64,000 nt of DNA from Congeria kusceri (Eukaryota; Mollusca; Bivalvia; Myida; Dreissenidae), in assembly GCA_027627225.1 (NCBI GenBank), contig CM051025.1:77591974-77655973 (forward strand), given 5' to 3'. Position numbers and translations under genes: made by a program. Numbering within the stretch: the first letter of the stretch is position 1; every line of letters begins with the position of its first letter. Below are positions 13,501 to 28,500 of this stretch, one piece after another. Below the pieces are notes generated by a model. The model was not told where the DNA came from. It made no database searches and saw nothing but the letters and a program-made list of their open reading frames with translations.

Positions 13501-16500
13501 GTATCAAGTGCAACATTCCGTATAACTCTGTTTTGTATTTTGACAGAGTTATGCCCCTTTTTCACATAGATTTTCTGGTTAAAGTTTATATTCAGAAGTT
13601 TTGTTACTTCAAAACTACTTAAGTTATTCACTTGAAACTTGGAACTAACCTTTGTCATCAACTCTAGTATCAGGGGCAACATTACCCATAACCATGCTTT
13701 GTATTTTTACAGAGTTATGCTCTTTTTTCACATATATTTTCTGGTTAAAGGTTATATTCAAAAGTTTTGTTACCTCAAAACTACGTAAGTTATTCGCTTG
13801 AAACTTGGAACTAACCTTTGGCATCAACTCTAGTATCAGGGGCAACATTACCCATAAGTCTGTTTTGTAGTTTGACAGAGTAAGCCCACTTTTTACATAG
13901 ACTTTGTGGTTAAAGTTTTTGTTCCAAAAATTGATAAACTATACAAGGCTTCACTTAAAAATATTGTATTTTAACAAATTTATACCCCTTTCACTATCCA
14001 AAATATGTACCAACTGAAATACTTCGAATAGTCGCGCGTGCTGTCCTCTGACAGCTCTTGTTCTACTTCAACCTAAAATTTTGATGGGGTACACTTACAA
14101 AAATGACTGACATATTGTCAAAATGTATTTTATTTATTCCTGAATAGCTTTAATTGATATGTCAAAGATGTATCTTTTGAAAAAGTATAACAAACATAAG
14201 TACTAAAGTTGACCAACAATACTTGTGACATTAAATGTGGCTAAGAATATGGTAAAAAACAACAGATTTAATTACAGTAAACATGTGCCAAACACCAATT
14301 TTTGTAATTTTTTCAAGTTTTATTTCATAGTATGTCAAAATCAGTAATACCAAAATATAATATAACCTTATCTGAGAGAAAAAATTGACATAGGGACACC
14401 ACAAAAACTCAAGGTATGACATTTGGAGGGAAGTAACCCTTTGTTGTAAAAAAATATATGAAAATTAGGAAAAATAAGTCAAGTAAAAAAGCAAATATTT
14501 TCCTTCTATGTTAAAATATTTTGTTCTCTTCTAATTATAATCTAATAGCAGTATCGATTTTAAATGAATTATTTTTGCATTACTGTTAAAGAAATAGTGT
14601 TTTGTTGAAAGATTTTAAATACAAATGTAACTAGCTGAGGTTAACATATCCTTGGTTACCAAACTCTGAAAAATAATAAGCAAGTGTGTGTTTCAAAAAA
14701 TTCAATTGACATTTTAATTACATTGGGTTAACAAGAGTTTAAAAAAACTGGCAAAGCTTTGTGATAACTTCATCAGGACTCTTCTTGGAGCTTGTGACTA
14801 TTGGCAAAATGTCACTATTTTCGGATCTAGTCTCTTAGACCATTCTCATCATTTTGCCGATACATAATTTTCAGATGCTTTTTACAGCGGTAGATTTCGT
14901 TAAAATTCCTCAGTGGAACAGGTCCAAGTTTACACAATATACAGTATTTTAAATTATCCAACAGAACACCACACTCGATCACCCGACGTCCCGCTCTCCA
15001 CCCATCTGGACTGACTATTTTTCAAAGTTTTTGGCGTGAATGAATGTTATTTTACAGCTAGGAGCTAGTATCTCCTTCACGCAGATGTGTTTTTATATAC
15101 GAATAATTATGTTCAATAATACTAAATTAATAATCCTTGGACATTTATTTATAACTATTTTATCTTAAGTGTAATAAAATACACCAGACATATCACGAAA
15201 ATGTCATGATTAAATGTAAACAGAAATTCCCATCAATGACGTCATTTGTAGGTATTCCCCATGCCAGAGTACATTGTTTTTGTTCAAACTACATTTTTAC
15301 GTTCATCTTGGAACACAAATAAGCATTTATTTCACACAGTTAATTGAAAATAACTCAACATTCGAAAAGTAATGTTTATTTCGCGAAAATAATTTCTGTT
15401 GCGGATCATATCGATTAGATTTACGGTTAGTGGCGAATGGGCTGAAGTTAACCGATATTTAGCGAGTATTTCCGAAGTCATTAGGACCTTTCTACCTTAA
15501 TTGAGTAAATGCATTTTAGACTTGGGTATTTACTTAATTTGTACGCGCCTTATCTGTTGCTCTAATGGTCAAAACAGTTACATGCCAGTGTCATTTGCTA
15601 AAGTTATACAATGCATGTTCAAACATCATTTCGTAAATTATACAAAGGTGCCATCACACCAGAGCTCGTCCTTAAAAAGCCACGTTTCAACCACGTTCTT
15701 AGAGGACGTGGTGAGGTCGTGCTTGAACGTGGTTTGGACCGACAGATATGGCTGATACGCAGCTAGGACCTGGTAGCGTCTGAATGGACATGGAGGATGT
15801 GGGAAGGCTTTGAGCATACTGTGTGAAATGAAGAAATCTGTCCTCAAAGGGAGTGGACCAGTGCTAGTGGGGGTAACTACAAGACAACAACAACAACAAC
15901 AACAACCATGTCATACCTTGTGGGGTGAAGACATGCTCTGGTCTAACACATAGTGAGGACTGGTTGTGGACGGACTTGACGTAGCCATGATGTGGTAATA
16001 ATGCATGAAGGAAGGAATGGTAGTCGTGTGACATTTGGGGAAATGCTCAGTGCTTTTGATAAAAGATTGACATAACTAGGTAGCTATAGGCAGTACTGCG
16101 GTGATCATGGGTCTTGCGTGATTGAAACATGGTACTAGCATGGTGCACAAAGAGTCAACATAGTAGATGCTTACACTTGCATGCTATGATCCGACATAAT
16201 GTCTTATGTGCATGATATTGTGTGAGGTAAGGAATCAGTGGGTCTGCTATGGCATAGTATGTGCATGGTAGGATGTGGCATATGTGTAGCATTGTTACTC
16301 ATTTCACCATTGCGCCATGTCCCTGCCACGTCCTCAAGAAATTTCGTAAGTACGGGTAAGGATTTCTTCAACCAGGTATATACTGGCCTGGTGTGATGGC
16401 ATCTTAATATTAAATTTTATACCTCATTTCATTGCTAATGTTATTGATGTCTGCTTCCTTTGTCTGTTTTTTGGCACAGTTTTTGCAATGGATTGCTGGC

Positions 16501-19500
16501 AGTTTTCATTACCCACAACCTTTTCAACATCTTAGAAAGAGCAGACATCATACAATTTGATTTCACATATTTTTTCAAGATGACCTTTATATTTATTACG
16601 GTACTCAATTTAAGTTCTCTGTGCATGGATATGTAGTCCCAGGCAACAGAAATGAGATGAGCCCAAATGGATTTCCTTTTTTCTCGTTTCATTTCATCTT
16701 AAACTGCAATAATTCTAACAAAAAAATAAGCTCCAATGGTATAATTCCAACAAAAAATTGAACATTCAACTGCAAACTGTTTGTAACTGACAAGATGCAG
16801 ATTGATGCATCATTTCGGTGGGACAGTGTAAGGCCAGTTTGATGAACGCATCAGTGAAACTACAGTTGTGGTTTTATTATGTAAAAGCCGGTGTATTACA
16901 AATGTATTAAGTGCATTACTTGTTATTCAGTAAAATTATCCCTTCTAGGAATTAATTTGTGTCCTCACTGACATTGAACTTGCATACTGGTATGTGGATT
17001 CATTTACTCACATGCATATTATAGATTTTCTGATCCGTCATTTACAGCTCAGTGCATTTCATGTTAAGATCAGAAACAGCATTTGACCTGAGTGGGGGAA
17101 ATTTAAATGTTATTGTATCTAACTATTCAAAGGTTATTAAACAGAGATGGAAAATAAAGCAAATAATACAAAAACAAAGTGGATTATGTAAATTATTTGA
17201 AGATAATTGTACATATAAATGCTTCCGAAACAAATGTTAATGTTCTGTATATTCCTTTATAAACACCCCAGGGGACCTTACATTTTCCCAAGGGGCCATT
17301 CAGTTCTTGGTATTCTGTCATATATACCAGTACAAAAAAACATTATAATTGACCGCGTAGCTCACCCAGCAAATTTTTTTTAAAAATATTTACAAAACAG
17401 ATATGCATTTATATGAAGTGCTTAAGGAAAAATGAGGGCATTGACAAGACAGGAAGGCTTGAGAACTATTAAAAAAGAAGGGGGGGGGGGGGTAAATAAG
17501 GGTGGAGGCATTTATTAGAGAATATGCTGTATTTCATTTTGTTGGCGTTGTTATATTTGATATTTGATCTCCAGTAATACAGACATATTTTTAGCTCACC
17601 TGAGCATGAAGTGCTCAAGTGTGAGCTATTGTGGTCAGTCTGTGTGGGGTGGCCATCGTCCGTCGTCCACATTTAACTTCAAACAACTTCTTCTTTGACA
17701 CCACTAGGTGGATTTTAACCAAACTTGGCAGGAATGTTCCTGGGATTGTCCTTTACCATATTCCTTCATTTTATTAAAATACATTTGGAACTCTTGGTGT
17801 CATGGCAACCAAAAGCTTAAAAACTGGTAATCTTAAAAAATCTTCTTGTCAGAAACCACTGGCTGGATTTAAAAAAATAGTTTTACAGCAATGCTCCTTG
17901 GGTGAACCTCTACCAAATGCCTTCAAGTCATTTTGATTTGTTAAAAAACATGGCCGCCAGGGGGCGGGGCAGTTTTCTTTATATAGCTATATTGAAAACT
18001 TTAAAAATCTTCTTGTCTGAAACCACTGGCTGGATTTTAAAATAATTTTACATAAATGTTCCTTGGGTGACCCTCTTCCAAATTCCTTGAAATTATTTTG
18101 ATTCGTCAAAAGACATGGCCGCCAGGGGGGCAGGCCAGTTTTCTTTGTATAACTATATTGAAAACTTTAAAAAACTTATGGTCTGAAACCACTGGCTGGA
18201 TTATCGAAATAATTTCACAGAATTGGTCCTTGGGTGACCATCTACCAAATTGCTTGAAATCATGTTGATTTGTTAAAAAGCATTGCTGCCAGGGGAGGGG
18301 GCAGTTTCACTTATATGGCTATATTGAAAACTTTAAAAAATTTCTAGTCTGAAACCACCGGCTGGATTTCAAAATAATTTAACAGAAATGCTCCTTGGGT
18401 GACCCTCTACGAAATTCCTTCAAATCATTTTGATACTTAAAAAAACATGTCCGCCAGGGGCCAGGGCAGTTTTCCTTATATGGCTAAACTGTTAAAATCT
18501 TCAAGTCTGAAACCACTGGCTGATTGGAAAATAATTTCAGAAATGTTCCTTGAAATCATTGGATTAAAAAAAAAAAATGACTGCCAGGGATCGGGGCAGT
18601 TTACCTTATATGGCTTTATTGAAAACTAAAAAAATCTTCCTGTCTGAAACCACTGGCTAAATTTCGAAATTATTTCCCATGCATGTTCCTTGATTGACCG
18701 TCTACCAAATTCCTGGAAATCATTTTGATTCGTTAAAAATAATGGCCGCCGGGGGGGGGCGGTACAGTTTTCCTTATATGGCTATATTGAAATCTTAAAC
18801 AATCTTTTTGTTGAAAGCTGTTATGATGCTTTACACTCAGGTGAGTGTCCTAGGGCCATCTTGGCCCTCTTGTTAAAAATATTTTGGTGTGTGTCTGTTT
18901 GTTAGAACTGTGAGCGCTCAATCTCCTGTATCCACCACCAATGTCTGCATCTTAAAGGCCCTTAATGTAATATAGAAGTAAAATATTTGCTTGTGCTTTC
19001 ATAAAAATTGTTAATGTATGCTTATACATTCTTATTTACCAGTTTGTTTTATAGTTTCAAAATTTTCTGCAATTTATCCACAAAAGACAGCAACATGTCA
19101 ACTTTTCGTTTCTGCTCTTGAACTCGAGAACGTATTGAGCTATTGTAATTGAACTTCATACATAGATACTTTATAGCGTGACCTGGCTTGGGATTACATA
19201 TGGGGCGGGTGGGTTCAAGGTCACTGTTAATCAAATAGAAAACACTTTCTGCTCAATAACATAAGAAACTTACTAGATAGATACCTTCTATCGAGACCCC
19301 ACTTGGAATTTGATATGGGGTTGGTGGGGTCAAGGTTACAGCAATATGTCAACTTTTCGTTTCTGCTCTGTAACTCGAGAAAGGATTGAGCTATTGACAT
19401 GAAACTTCATGCATAGATACCTTATAGCCAGACCTCACTGGGATTGCATATAGGGTGGGCGGGGTCAAGGTCGAGGTCACCGTTAATAAAAATGAAAAAA

Positions 19501-22500
19501 ACATTTTCGGCTACATAGTTTGAGAACGCATTGAAATATTTTAATGAAACTTCATACAAAAATATCTTATATCTAGACCTTGCTTGGGATTGCATATGGG
19601 GTGGGTGGGGTCAAGGCTAACGTCACCATTACTAAAAATAGACAAACATTTCTGCCCAATAGCTTGAGAAGACATTGAGATATTTTAATGCAACTTCATA
19701 TCTAGACCTTGCTTGGGATTGCATATGGGGTTCGTGGGGTCAAGGTCAGTCACCATTTCTAAAAAAAAAATTTATGTTGACTTTAATGCATTTTGTCGAA
19801 AAATTTGGTTTTTGTGGAATTTCCACATTTCTTGTTATATTGATGTATTACTTTCATTTTCTTTTTAAATAAATTAATTAAAATAAATTTATTTAATAGA
19901 TTAATGTTAAAAAAATGGAAAATCCTAAAGTTTCAATTTTTTTTATTCATATCATAATAATAACATAAAGGGACATTTATATATATAAATCAATGTTTAT
20001 TGGCAGATATGACATTAATGGATTATAATTTGCATGCATACATGTACATCTCTTGGTATGCACAGTTGTTCAGTTAAAAAGATATAATCAGTTTCAAAAT
20101 AATGTTCAAACCATTTCTGAATGCATTTGGAAGGAATAGGCCTTTCCCAAAACTAGGTGATCTCCCTTGGACATTACCTCCCGTTATTGCGAATTCACAT
20201 CCGCCATATTTGAAACCCTTTTTCTGGCGACTTTTTCCCTAGCTTGCCATAAAAAGTATTATAGATCTAAGACCAAGCGGCTTTCAAAACTTGTAAATTA
20301 AAATTTTTAAAACAATATGTTTTTGATTAAAACTCTTAGAGGATATATGTTACAAAAATGAATTATTAGAACTAAATGTAGTATCGTTTTAAACTCATTA
20401 CTAAGGCCACATGACCGTATGACAGGTATCTGGAAAAAAATGTAGTGTCCTTGCCACGTCTTAAAGTGTTGTTTTCCATACATAAATGTCACCAATGAAC
20501 ACATGTTCTCTCAATTTATATCTGTCTGAAGAGGGGTAAAAAAATACCAAAGCCACAAACTGCCGGATCTTATCAAATGACCCTTAGAACAATACCACAA
20601 ATCCAATGCAATTGCGTAATACATTGGTGATAAAGATCTACATGCAGAGACAACTAACATGTCACACTTCGTCTCCATTGTTTGCCTCTCAAATTACAGT
20701 GTATCTCACAGTTTAAAATATTGTTGTCTTCGTTGTTGTTCTTTGCCTATCACCCTATGAAATTTCGCCACTTTATTGAACAGAACTGAACAGAATTAAA
20801 AGCATTAAAAACTTTTTCAAATTAATAAATTGGTTTAAATTAAATAGTGAAATAATATAACACAGATTTAATTTTTGATTATGAAGAATTGTAGGATGGT
20901 GTACATTTAAGAGTTCATAGTGTTTTTTTTTCTTCTAAAACATACGGGCATTAGCTGCTACGAGAATAGAATTTTGTTAGTTTAACACAATTCAGACAGA
21001 AATGAAGAAATAATCTCTTTAATACAACATCAACTATAACATTTAATGAAGAGTGACATCATCTTTAGATATTGTAGTGTTGTGTTAACGGTAATTAAAT
21101 TTATTTATTTTATTCAATAATACAAATTTAAAACAGGATAAAGGCATAGGTTGTTTAGATGCTGAAATCGCTATTATTGTGTTTTATTGCATAATAACTA
21201 TTAAACATACTATGTATTGTTAAATATTGTTAAAAATCATAATAATAATTAAATTAAATTGATAAATAAAGTACATGATGTATATTATATACGTATGTTG
21301 ATATTTGTAAATTAAAAATTTGTTTCAACATATTATATACGTATGTTGATATTTGTAAATTAATTTTTTCGACATCAACACAATTTTAAGATTGAAAATC
21401 AAATATATTGTATGTTTTCCAGTAAATATGAGTACGCTTATCCTGCCTTATACTAAATAAAGTTGCCGGAAGTGAACAGGGCACATCACTCTTGATTACG
21501 CAAGGGAAGTAACCTAGTTTTGGGAAAGGCCTATTAAGTCCCACTTATTTGTTGATACAAGAAATGATTTTCTTGTGTTTTGTCTTCCTATTCAGACTGC
21601 TTTGCACTTAGCAAAGCTGTGGCATTAAATCTGAATTCTTTCTTGGTATTTGGCATTTAGTTTTCTGCTGAATTACATCACTGTCATGAATTGTTATCTT
21701 TAAATTTTCGGGCCCGGCTAGCTCAGTTGGTAGAGCGCTGTACTGTCAATCCAGGGATCGTGAGTTCTAATCCCAGCCCGGCCACATAACTTGTGTGGGG
21801 ATTGGTCATGAAATTATTTCTACGGCCATTCTCCCCCTACGTCTGATTCAAGTAGGGCAGTTTGCAGTTACTGACATAGGTATGTGTACTTGGTATTGGT
21901 AAACCGCTTAGATCGGCTAAGCTTGCCCAGGAAAAGTGTGAGGAGGTTAACTGACCGCCGTGATATGACTGAAAGACTGTTAAAAACGTGAAAAATCCTA
22001 AAATAAACAAACAAAACAAACTTTAAATTTTCACATCCATGTATTCTGATCATGGCAAATATTGCTTTTATAGATTTCATTGTCTTTAAAATAATAAATG
22101 ACCTAAAATTCATATTAAATCATAATTTTGATTTTTTATATGAAATACAAAGGAGTTTTCAATTTAAGATTAATTCCATGCTGTCTGCATCAATAATGGC
22201 ATGCGATATCATTCTTATCATAAGAAATTAGAATGAAAGTACATAACTTTAAATCAAAATTTTATTTATGGTCATTTGTACTCATAATATATAGCCGGGC
22301 CGGCTAACTCAGTTGGTAGAGCGCTGGACTACAAATCCGAGGATCGCGGGTTCAATTTCCAGCCGGGCCACATAACTTGTGTGGGGATTGGTCAGGAAAT
22401 TATTTCTTCGGCCCTTTTCCCCCTACCTCTGATTCAAGTAGGGCAGTTGTCAGTTACTGGCATAAGTATGTGCACTTAGTACTGGTAAACCAGCTTACCC

Positions 22501-25500
22501 AGGAAAAGTGTGAGTAGGTTAACTGACCGCCGTTATATGACTGAAATACTGTTGAATACTGAAAAATCCAAACAAACAAACAAACAAACTCATAATTATC
22601 TTATTTAAACTTTTGTTGAATGTAAACATATATGTTTTAGTTAGATAGTCACATTTTATGAAGTTGCTAAATAAAAAAAAGCATAATTTCAACAAATCTA
22701 CAGAAAATTAATTCAATAATTTTTTATCTAAGGTAAGCCCAGAAATCACACAATTGTTTTCAGCATCCATCATTTTGCCCAATCCACAACATGAAAGCCG
22801 CTGATCACTCTGCCCTGCCGGACGACATCTACATGCGAGGCATTGACTGTGGGGCTGCCATCATCCTGGAGGTGGGGGATGGGAGGGTGCTGCTGACACG
22901 CAGGGGAGATAACCTAAGAACGTTCCCGGGAATATGGGTACCACCTGGTAAGGTAATTGATGACTTCCATTAGTTTGTGTTTTTTAGCTCACCTGAACAC
23001 GAAATGCTCGGTCAGCTATTGGTATAGGGGACCTCTCTGGTGGCGTCTGTAGTCCGCTGTACCTGTGCCGTGAAAAATTTGGCCCGTTATCCCGATAAAG
23101 ACTACACTTTTTATTCAATCTTGACCAAACTTGCAGAGTTTGTGTATGACATAAAATATGCGACGGGTTTGATAATGGGAATGATCGGACAAGGAACACC
23201 AGAGTAATTGTCCCTTTTTTGGCCCCAAATACATCTATTCCTGAATAACTCACCCGGTAAAGGGAGGTAAATGAAGTATCAGGAAGATAATTGCCAGACA
23301 TGTGTTATTTCCGTTTGTAGCTCAGTCACCGATATAACCCAGATAATGGAGTCTGCTTATTCCTTCTATTTTAGATCAGCATCGTTACACATAGTAACCA
23401 TTGACAGCCTGCTTCTGACCTATATTTTGGCTATGTGTCCTGCAATAAAAGGACACCCCTGAAAGGGTTAATTATTTTATGTAGCTTTTGGACTGTTTAG
23501 TTAGTAACTTATTCAGTATCATTTAATTATGTAACGTTTGGACTGACTTTTACATTTGAATTGGGATTTTGGAAACTCTAGTAATTATCTTACATGATTT
23601 TTGATTTTATTATTTATTTTTAATTGAAAAATACCTCTACACTGTTTGACATTTTCTTCTTAATTGAGAAATATTTTTACACTATTTAGAGTACACCATG
23701 CTACTTGCTAGTATCTGCTTGTATGGTATATATAAGTAAGGGCTTGTAGTTTGGGGACTCTTTTTATCAGGGATCATATTATTATCGGTTTTACCGGTCA
23801 GAGACCGATTGGGTTTGAAGCAGACTGATTGATATGACTGGTAAACGGTCCGACCAGTTTTCTTGATTTATCTGTTCACTATTAAGTCGTGATAATCCCC
23901 TGATTTCAGTACACAATACACACATTTTATGGCCCAGATGCTCTGTTGGTGTGAACGCTGGTGGGTCAGTGATGAATTACCGCAGTCGTGTCACTATCAG
24001 TCGATAATTGGAGTGCTTTTGCTGTAATTTGTTGACTGTGTTATATTACTGACACCGATTGGTACCTGACGTCAATATCAGAGTGTACTTCTCCACGAAA
24101 AAAATCATGTAATCCTCGTGGAGAACGTGCATTTGCTGCATAATAATTTTTTGCAATGTGCTGAATTCATAATAGTATAAAATATTTATATAAAATCTGA
24201 ACATCCTAGTAAAAACATAGTTCAGTACAATTAGTTATTTGTTATTTGGCTTAATTGACGTTCATGATGTAGTTAATTTTAAAGTTCAAAGTGGCCAAAT
24301 TGTTTAACATTATGATTATATTTTAACTTTAGTTCAGCAACACTGGTATAACATACATAGAAAATAAAAGTTTATTGAAGATTAAGGTATGGAAACTTTG
24401 TAGTGTTATATTAATAATTAAAATATACAATTTCGGACATACCTTATATTTCAGATACACATAATTTGGATACAGAATAGGCATTTTTATTTTTGTATTG
24501 TACTTACTGAATTGCATTATCTTCAAAATTTTGTGAAGTTAAAACTCACAAAAGACATAGAACTTAAAATTTATTGAAGTTTGAGGTGTGAAAACCTTGT
24601 AGATAATAGTTTTATTTTAAATACGCATGTTCGGACATGCACCATTTTCGAATACACAAAATTCAGATTCAACATGAGGGTGATCGGCGGACATGAGGGT
24701 GATCGGCGGACCTCAGGACCAATTGACTTTCTAGAAAAATATGATCCCTGCTTTTTATTTTTCAACAAAATAAAAGTGACTTCCCGTGCATCACGTTCAT
24801 TACATTTCATCTCACCTGAGCACTTCATGCTCGATGAGCTATTGGTATAGGGGGACTGTCCTGTGTCGTCCGTCCGTAGTGCATCAGAACTATGGGGCAT
24901 GTGGACGTGATACAAACTTCACTTTCATTCAATCTTTACCAAACTTGCACAGTTTGTGTATGACCATAAAATCTCGGATAGATATTGTGCCAGATCAGAC
25001 CATGAACACCAGAGTTATTGCCCCTTTTTCATGAGAAAATCTGCAAACTGTACTTGTGCAACATACACAAAGTCTCCATAGTGAATTAACTTTTCATTCC
25101 TTGTTGACTAATCATGCACATTTTGTGTATGACCACAAGATTTCATCAAGGTGCAATGATGGGCCAGATAGAACCAGGAACACTGGAGTTATTTGCCCTT
25201 CTTTGTGAAAAACTTAGCAAAAAAAGAACTTTGTGTGACATAGACACTTTATTTTTCATCTAATCTTAATAATACTTGCACAGCTTGTGTATGACCATAG
25301 GATCTCATAATAAACCAAGGTTTTGCGCTGATTAGGCAGCTTGTTTATGATCGTAAGATCTTATAATAAACCAAGGTTTTGTGCTGATTAGGGTATAAAG
25401 AACAAAGTTATTTGCCCATTTGTTTGTGAAAAAGAAGCAAAAAATGGACTATGTTCAGGATAGAGACTTCATTTTTCATGTGGGATGGCACTACATAGTA

Positions 25501-28500
25501 TTTCAGCTACCGGTTAATTAGTTCTGGTATTTGAGCTGTTAACCAGTGAGCCAAATATTATTTACAAGACCTGAAATGGAAATACATTAAGTACAATGGT
25601 CTGTTTGATCGAATAGTCCTATGATATTCATAATGCTGATAGTTGTCTTGTATTGCTGTCCTTTGTGACTGTTTTAATTATTGTTCTGTTGAAATAAGAA
25701 CAACGCACAGTACTTGGAATTCAGCTGGATGTTTGAACCTAAAAAATGTGCCATTGCAAAGATTGGATGTCAAGCTCTGTGTAATGAAAGCGTGATTGTG
25801 CATGGTGGTAAACATATCATCGTTTGCTTGTGGTTCATCTTGGTCCCAACAGTTTTGACCATAAATGCATCTGTATTACGCCACTTAATTGCCAGTTAAA
25901 TAACAGAAGTAGGCTGGGCAGGCATGAGACTGTATATCGCCTGTAGATTGTCAGGTTAGGTACAGAAAAAGGCCGAACAGGCATCTGTATTGCACCTGTC
26001 AAATTGCCAGATCAGGTTGTCTGATTTGGTTCATTTTGTAGGTGATGATATTTAGCTGATCTCTGTAATTGCCAGTACTCAGGTGAACGCATTGGGCCAT
26101 TATGGCCCTCTTTTTTTAGTAAATGTTGGTTTGAAGTAGGCATATTGTTTTATAATATGGTGTGGTGTCCTAGATTGGTTTGCCAGGCTGTACCAGTGTG
26201 AATCTTGTTTTTATGTACACCATAGAGCAACTTATACCAATAATTCAGAAGCTGTAGTGGTCATGGTAAATTTGACCACAATATTCTCTTCAATACCCTA
26301 TCACACTCACTAAAGGATTCCAACTGTTCAATACCCTATCACACTCACTAAAGGATTCCAACTGTTCAATACCCTATCACACTCACTAAAGGATTCCAAC
26401 TGTTCAATACCCTATCACACTCACTAAAGGATTCCAACTGTTCAATACCCTATCACACTCACTAAAGGATTCCAATTGGTAACAGTTCTATCAGTATTTC
26501 TTTCTTATTCCAGGTGGACACATAGAACAAAATGAATCTGTAAGTAAGAATAATGAATAATATTCAAATAATGATTATACCGGTAATGAAGTTCTATAAA
26601 GTTGCATATCAGACTATTAATGCATAAAGGGAACTCACTCAAATCCAGTTGACATTATGTTAGTTGAGTTATGTTTCTTTAGACACATGATATATCATAA
26701 TGATATTTGATTAAGTTGTGGTCTCAATCCACTTAGTTTCTTCATGAGTACAATGGGTATTACATTTGTAGAATAATTGGAAATTTTTTAATGAGATAAT
26801 GAGGTGTATTGATATTTGATAAGTTTGCTGAGGCAGGTCTACGTGAACTGAGGGAGGAGACTGGACTGGAGATATCAGAACAGATGTGTTCACGCCCAGT
26901 ACAGGCCCTGGCAGTGTGGGAGGTAGTAGTGGGCTTATATCTTCGTGGGTTATGTACATTAGGTCATTGGCAATTAGTGGGCTTATATCTGTGAAGGTTG
27001 ATATTGTGTTTGTGGGTTCATATCACAGATACTTGTTTGTACTAGTGGCTATGTTTATTATTCAACTGATTTCTAACAACTGACAGTGACCAGTGGCGTG
27101 CATGCACCAATATCCATTAGGCGGGGCTTATCATGCACTGATAAAATTTAACAGTATTATTGGCATATTGTAAATACACAACTGGTGTGTATATTAAGTT
27201 GTTGGCAATGATCATGCTGGCTTGGTCCATTGTATAGTATTTAGTTTGGCTTGATTGTCACTGCAGCATTGATTGTAGAAACACATTTGAGTCTGTATTC
27301 CGGTGTTATTTCCAAGTTGACCATTTCTATTTATTTTAAGAGCAGCTTTTATCATACGAGTATGGGACATTTAGCTTGCTTAAATGAAAATTGTATATAA
27401 TATATTTTAGCTCATGATGAGCTTTTGTGATCACCTTTTGTCCATCGTGCATCGTGAAACGTGTGTCGTCAAGATTTACCTTGTGAACTCTCTAGAGGCC
27501 ACATTTATTGCCCAATCTTCATTAAACTTGGTCAGAACATTTGTCCCAATGATATATCTGACGAGTTTGAAACTGGGTCATGTGGGGCCCAAAACTAGGT
27601 AACTAGGTTAAATTAAAGAAAAAACACTCTAGAAGTTACATTTTTAGCCCTATCAGCATGAAACTTGCTCAGGACGTTTGTTTTTAGGATATCTCGGCTG
27701 AGTTCGAAAATGGTTCTCCTCCATTGAAAAATGTGCCGCCAGGGGCAGTTTTCTTTATATGGCTATAGAAAAAGCTTGTGGACACATTTTTTGCCCAATC
27801 AACATGAAACTTGCGCATAACATTTGCACTTGTGATATCTCGGCCGAGTTCGAAAATGGTCACCAGGGGGTGGTGCAGTTTTCCTTATATTGCTATACTA
27901 AAAACTTAAAAGCTTGTGAACACTCTAGAGGCCACATTTACTGTACAATCTTCATGAAACTTGCCCAGAACATTTGTTCTAATGGTATCTTGGATGAGTT
28001 TGAAACTGGGTCATGTGCGGTCAAAAAGTTGGTCACTAGGTCTAATTGAATAAAAAGCTTGTGAACACTCTAGAGACCACATTTCTAGCTCAATCGTCAT
28101 GAAACTTGCTCAGAACATTTGTCCCAGTGATATCTCGGACAAGTTCGAAACTGGGTCACTTAGGGTCAAAAACTTGGTCACCAGGCCAAATTGAAGAAAA
28201 AGCTGGTGAACACTCTAGAGGCCACATTAATGGCCCAATCATCATGAAAATTGCTCAGAACATTTATCCCAATGATATCTCGGATTAGGCCAAAACTAGG
28301 TCATTTGGGGTCAAAAACTGTATCACGTCATATTGAAAAAACAGCTTGTGAACACTCTAGAAGTCACATAATTTGCCCAATCTTCTTGAAAATTGATCAG
28401 AACATTTTTTTCAATATCTTGGACATGTTCGAAACTGGCTCACATGGGGTAAAAAACTAAGTCATCTGGCCCAAATGAACAAAAAACTTGTAAACACTCT

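Noticed and set aside
22984..23301. 105-residue - strand gene
   Set aside because: It lies entirely in the truncated tandem-core element after NUDT17 exon 3.
27759..28460. A family of repeated small proteins (CEHSRGHI-type)
   Set aside because: The frames come from 145-150 bp tandem units of a mobile element, shift frame between units and start at arbitrary Met codons.
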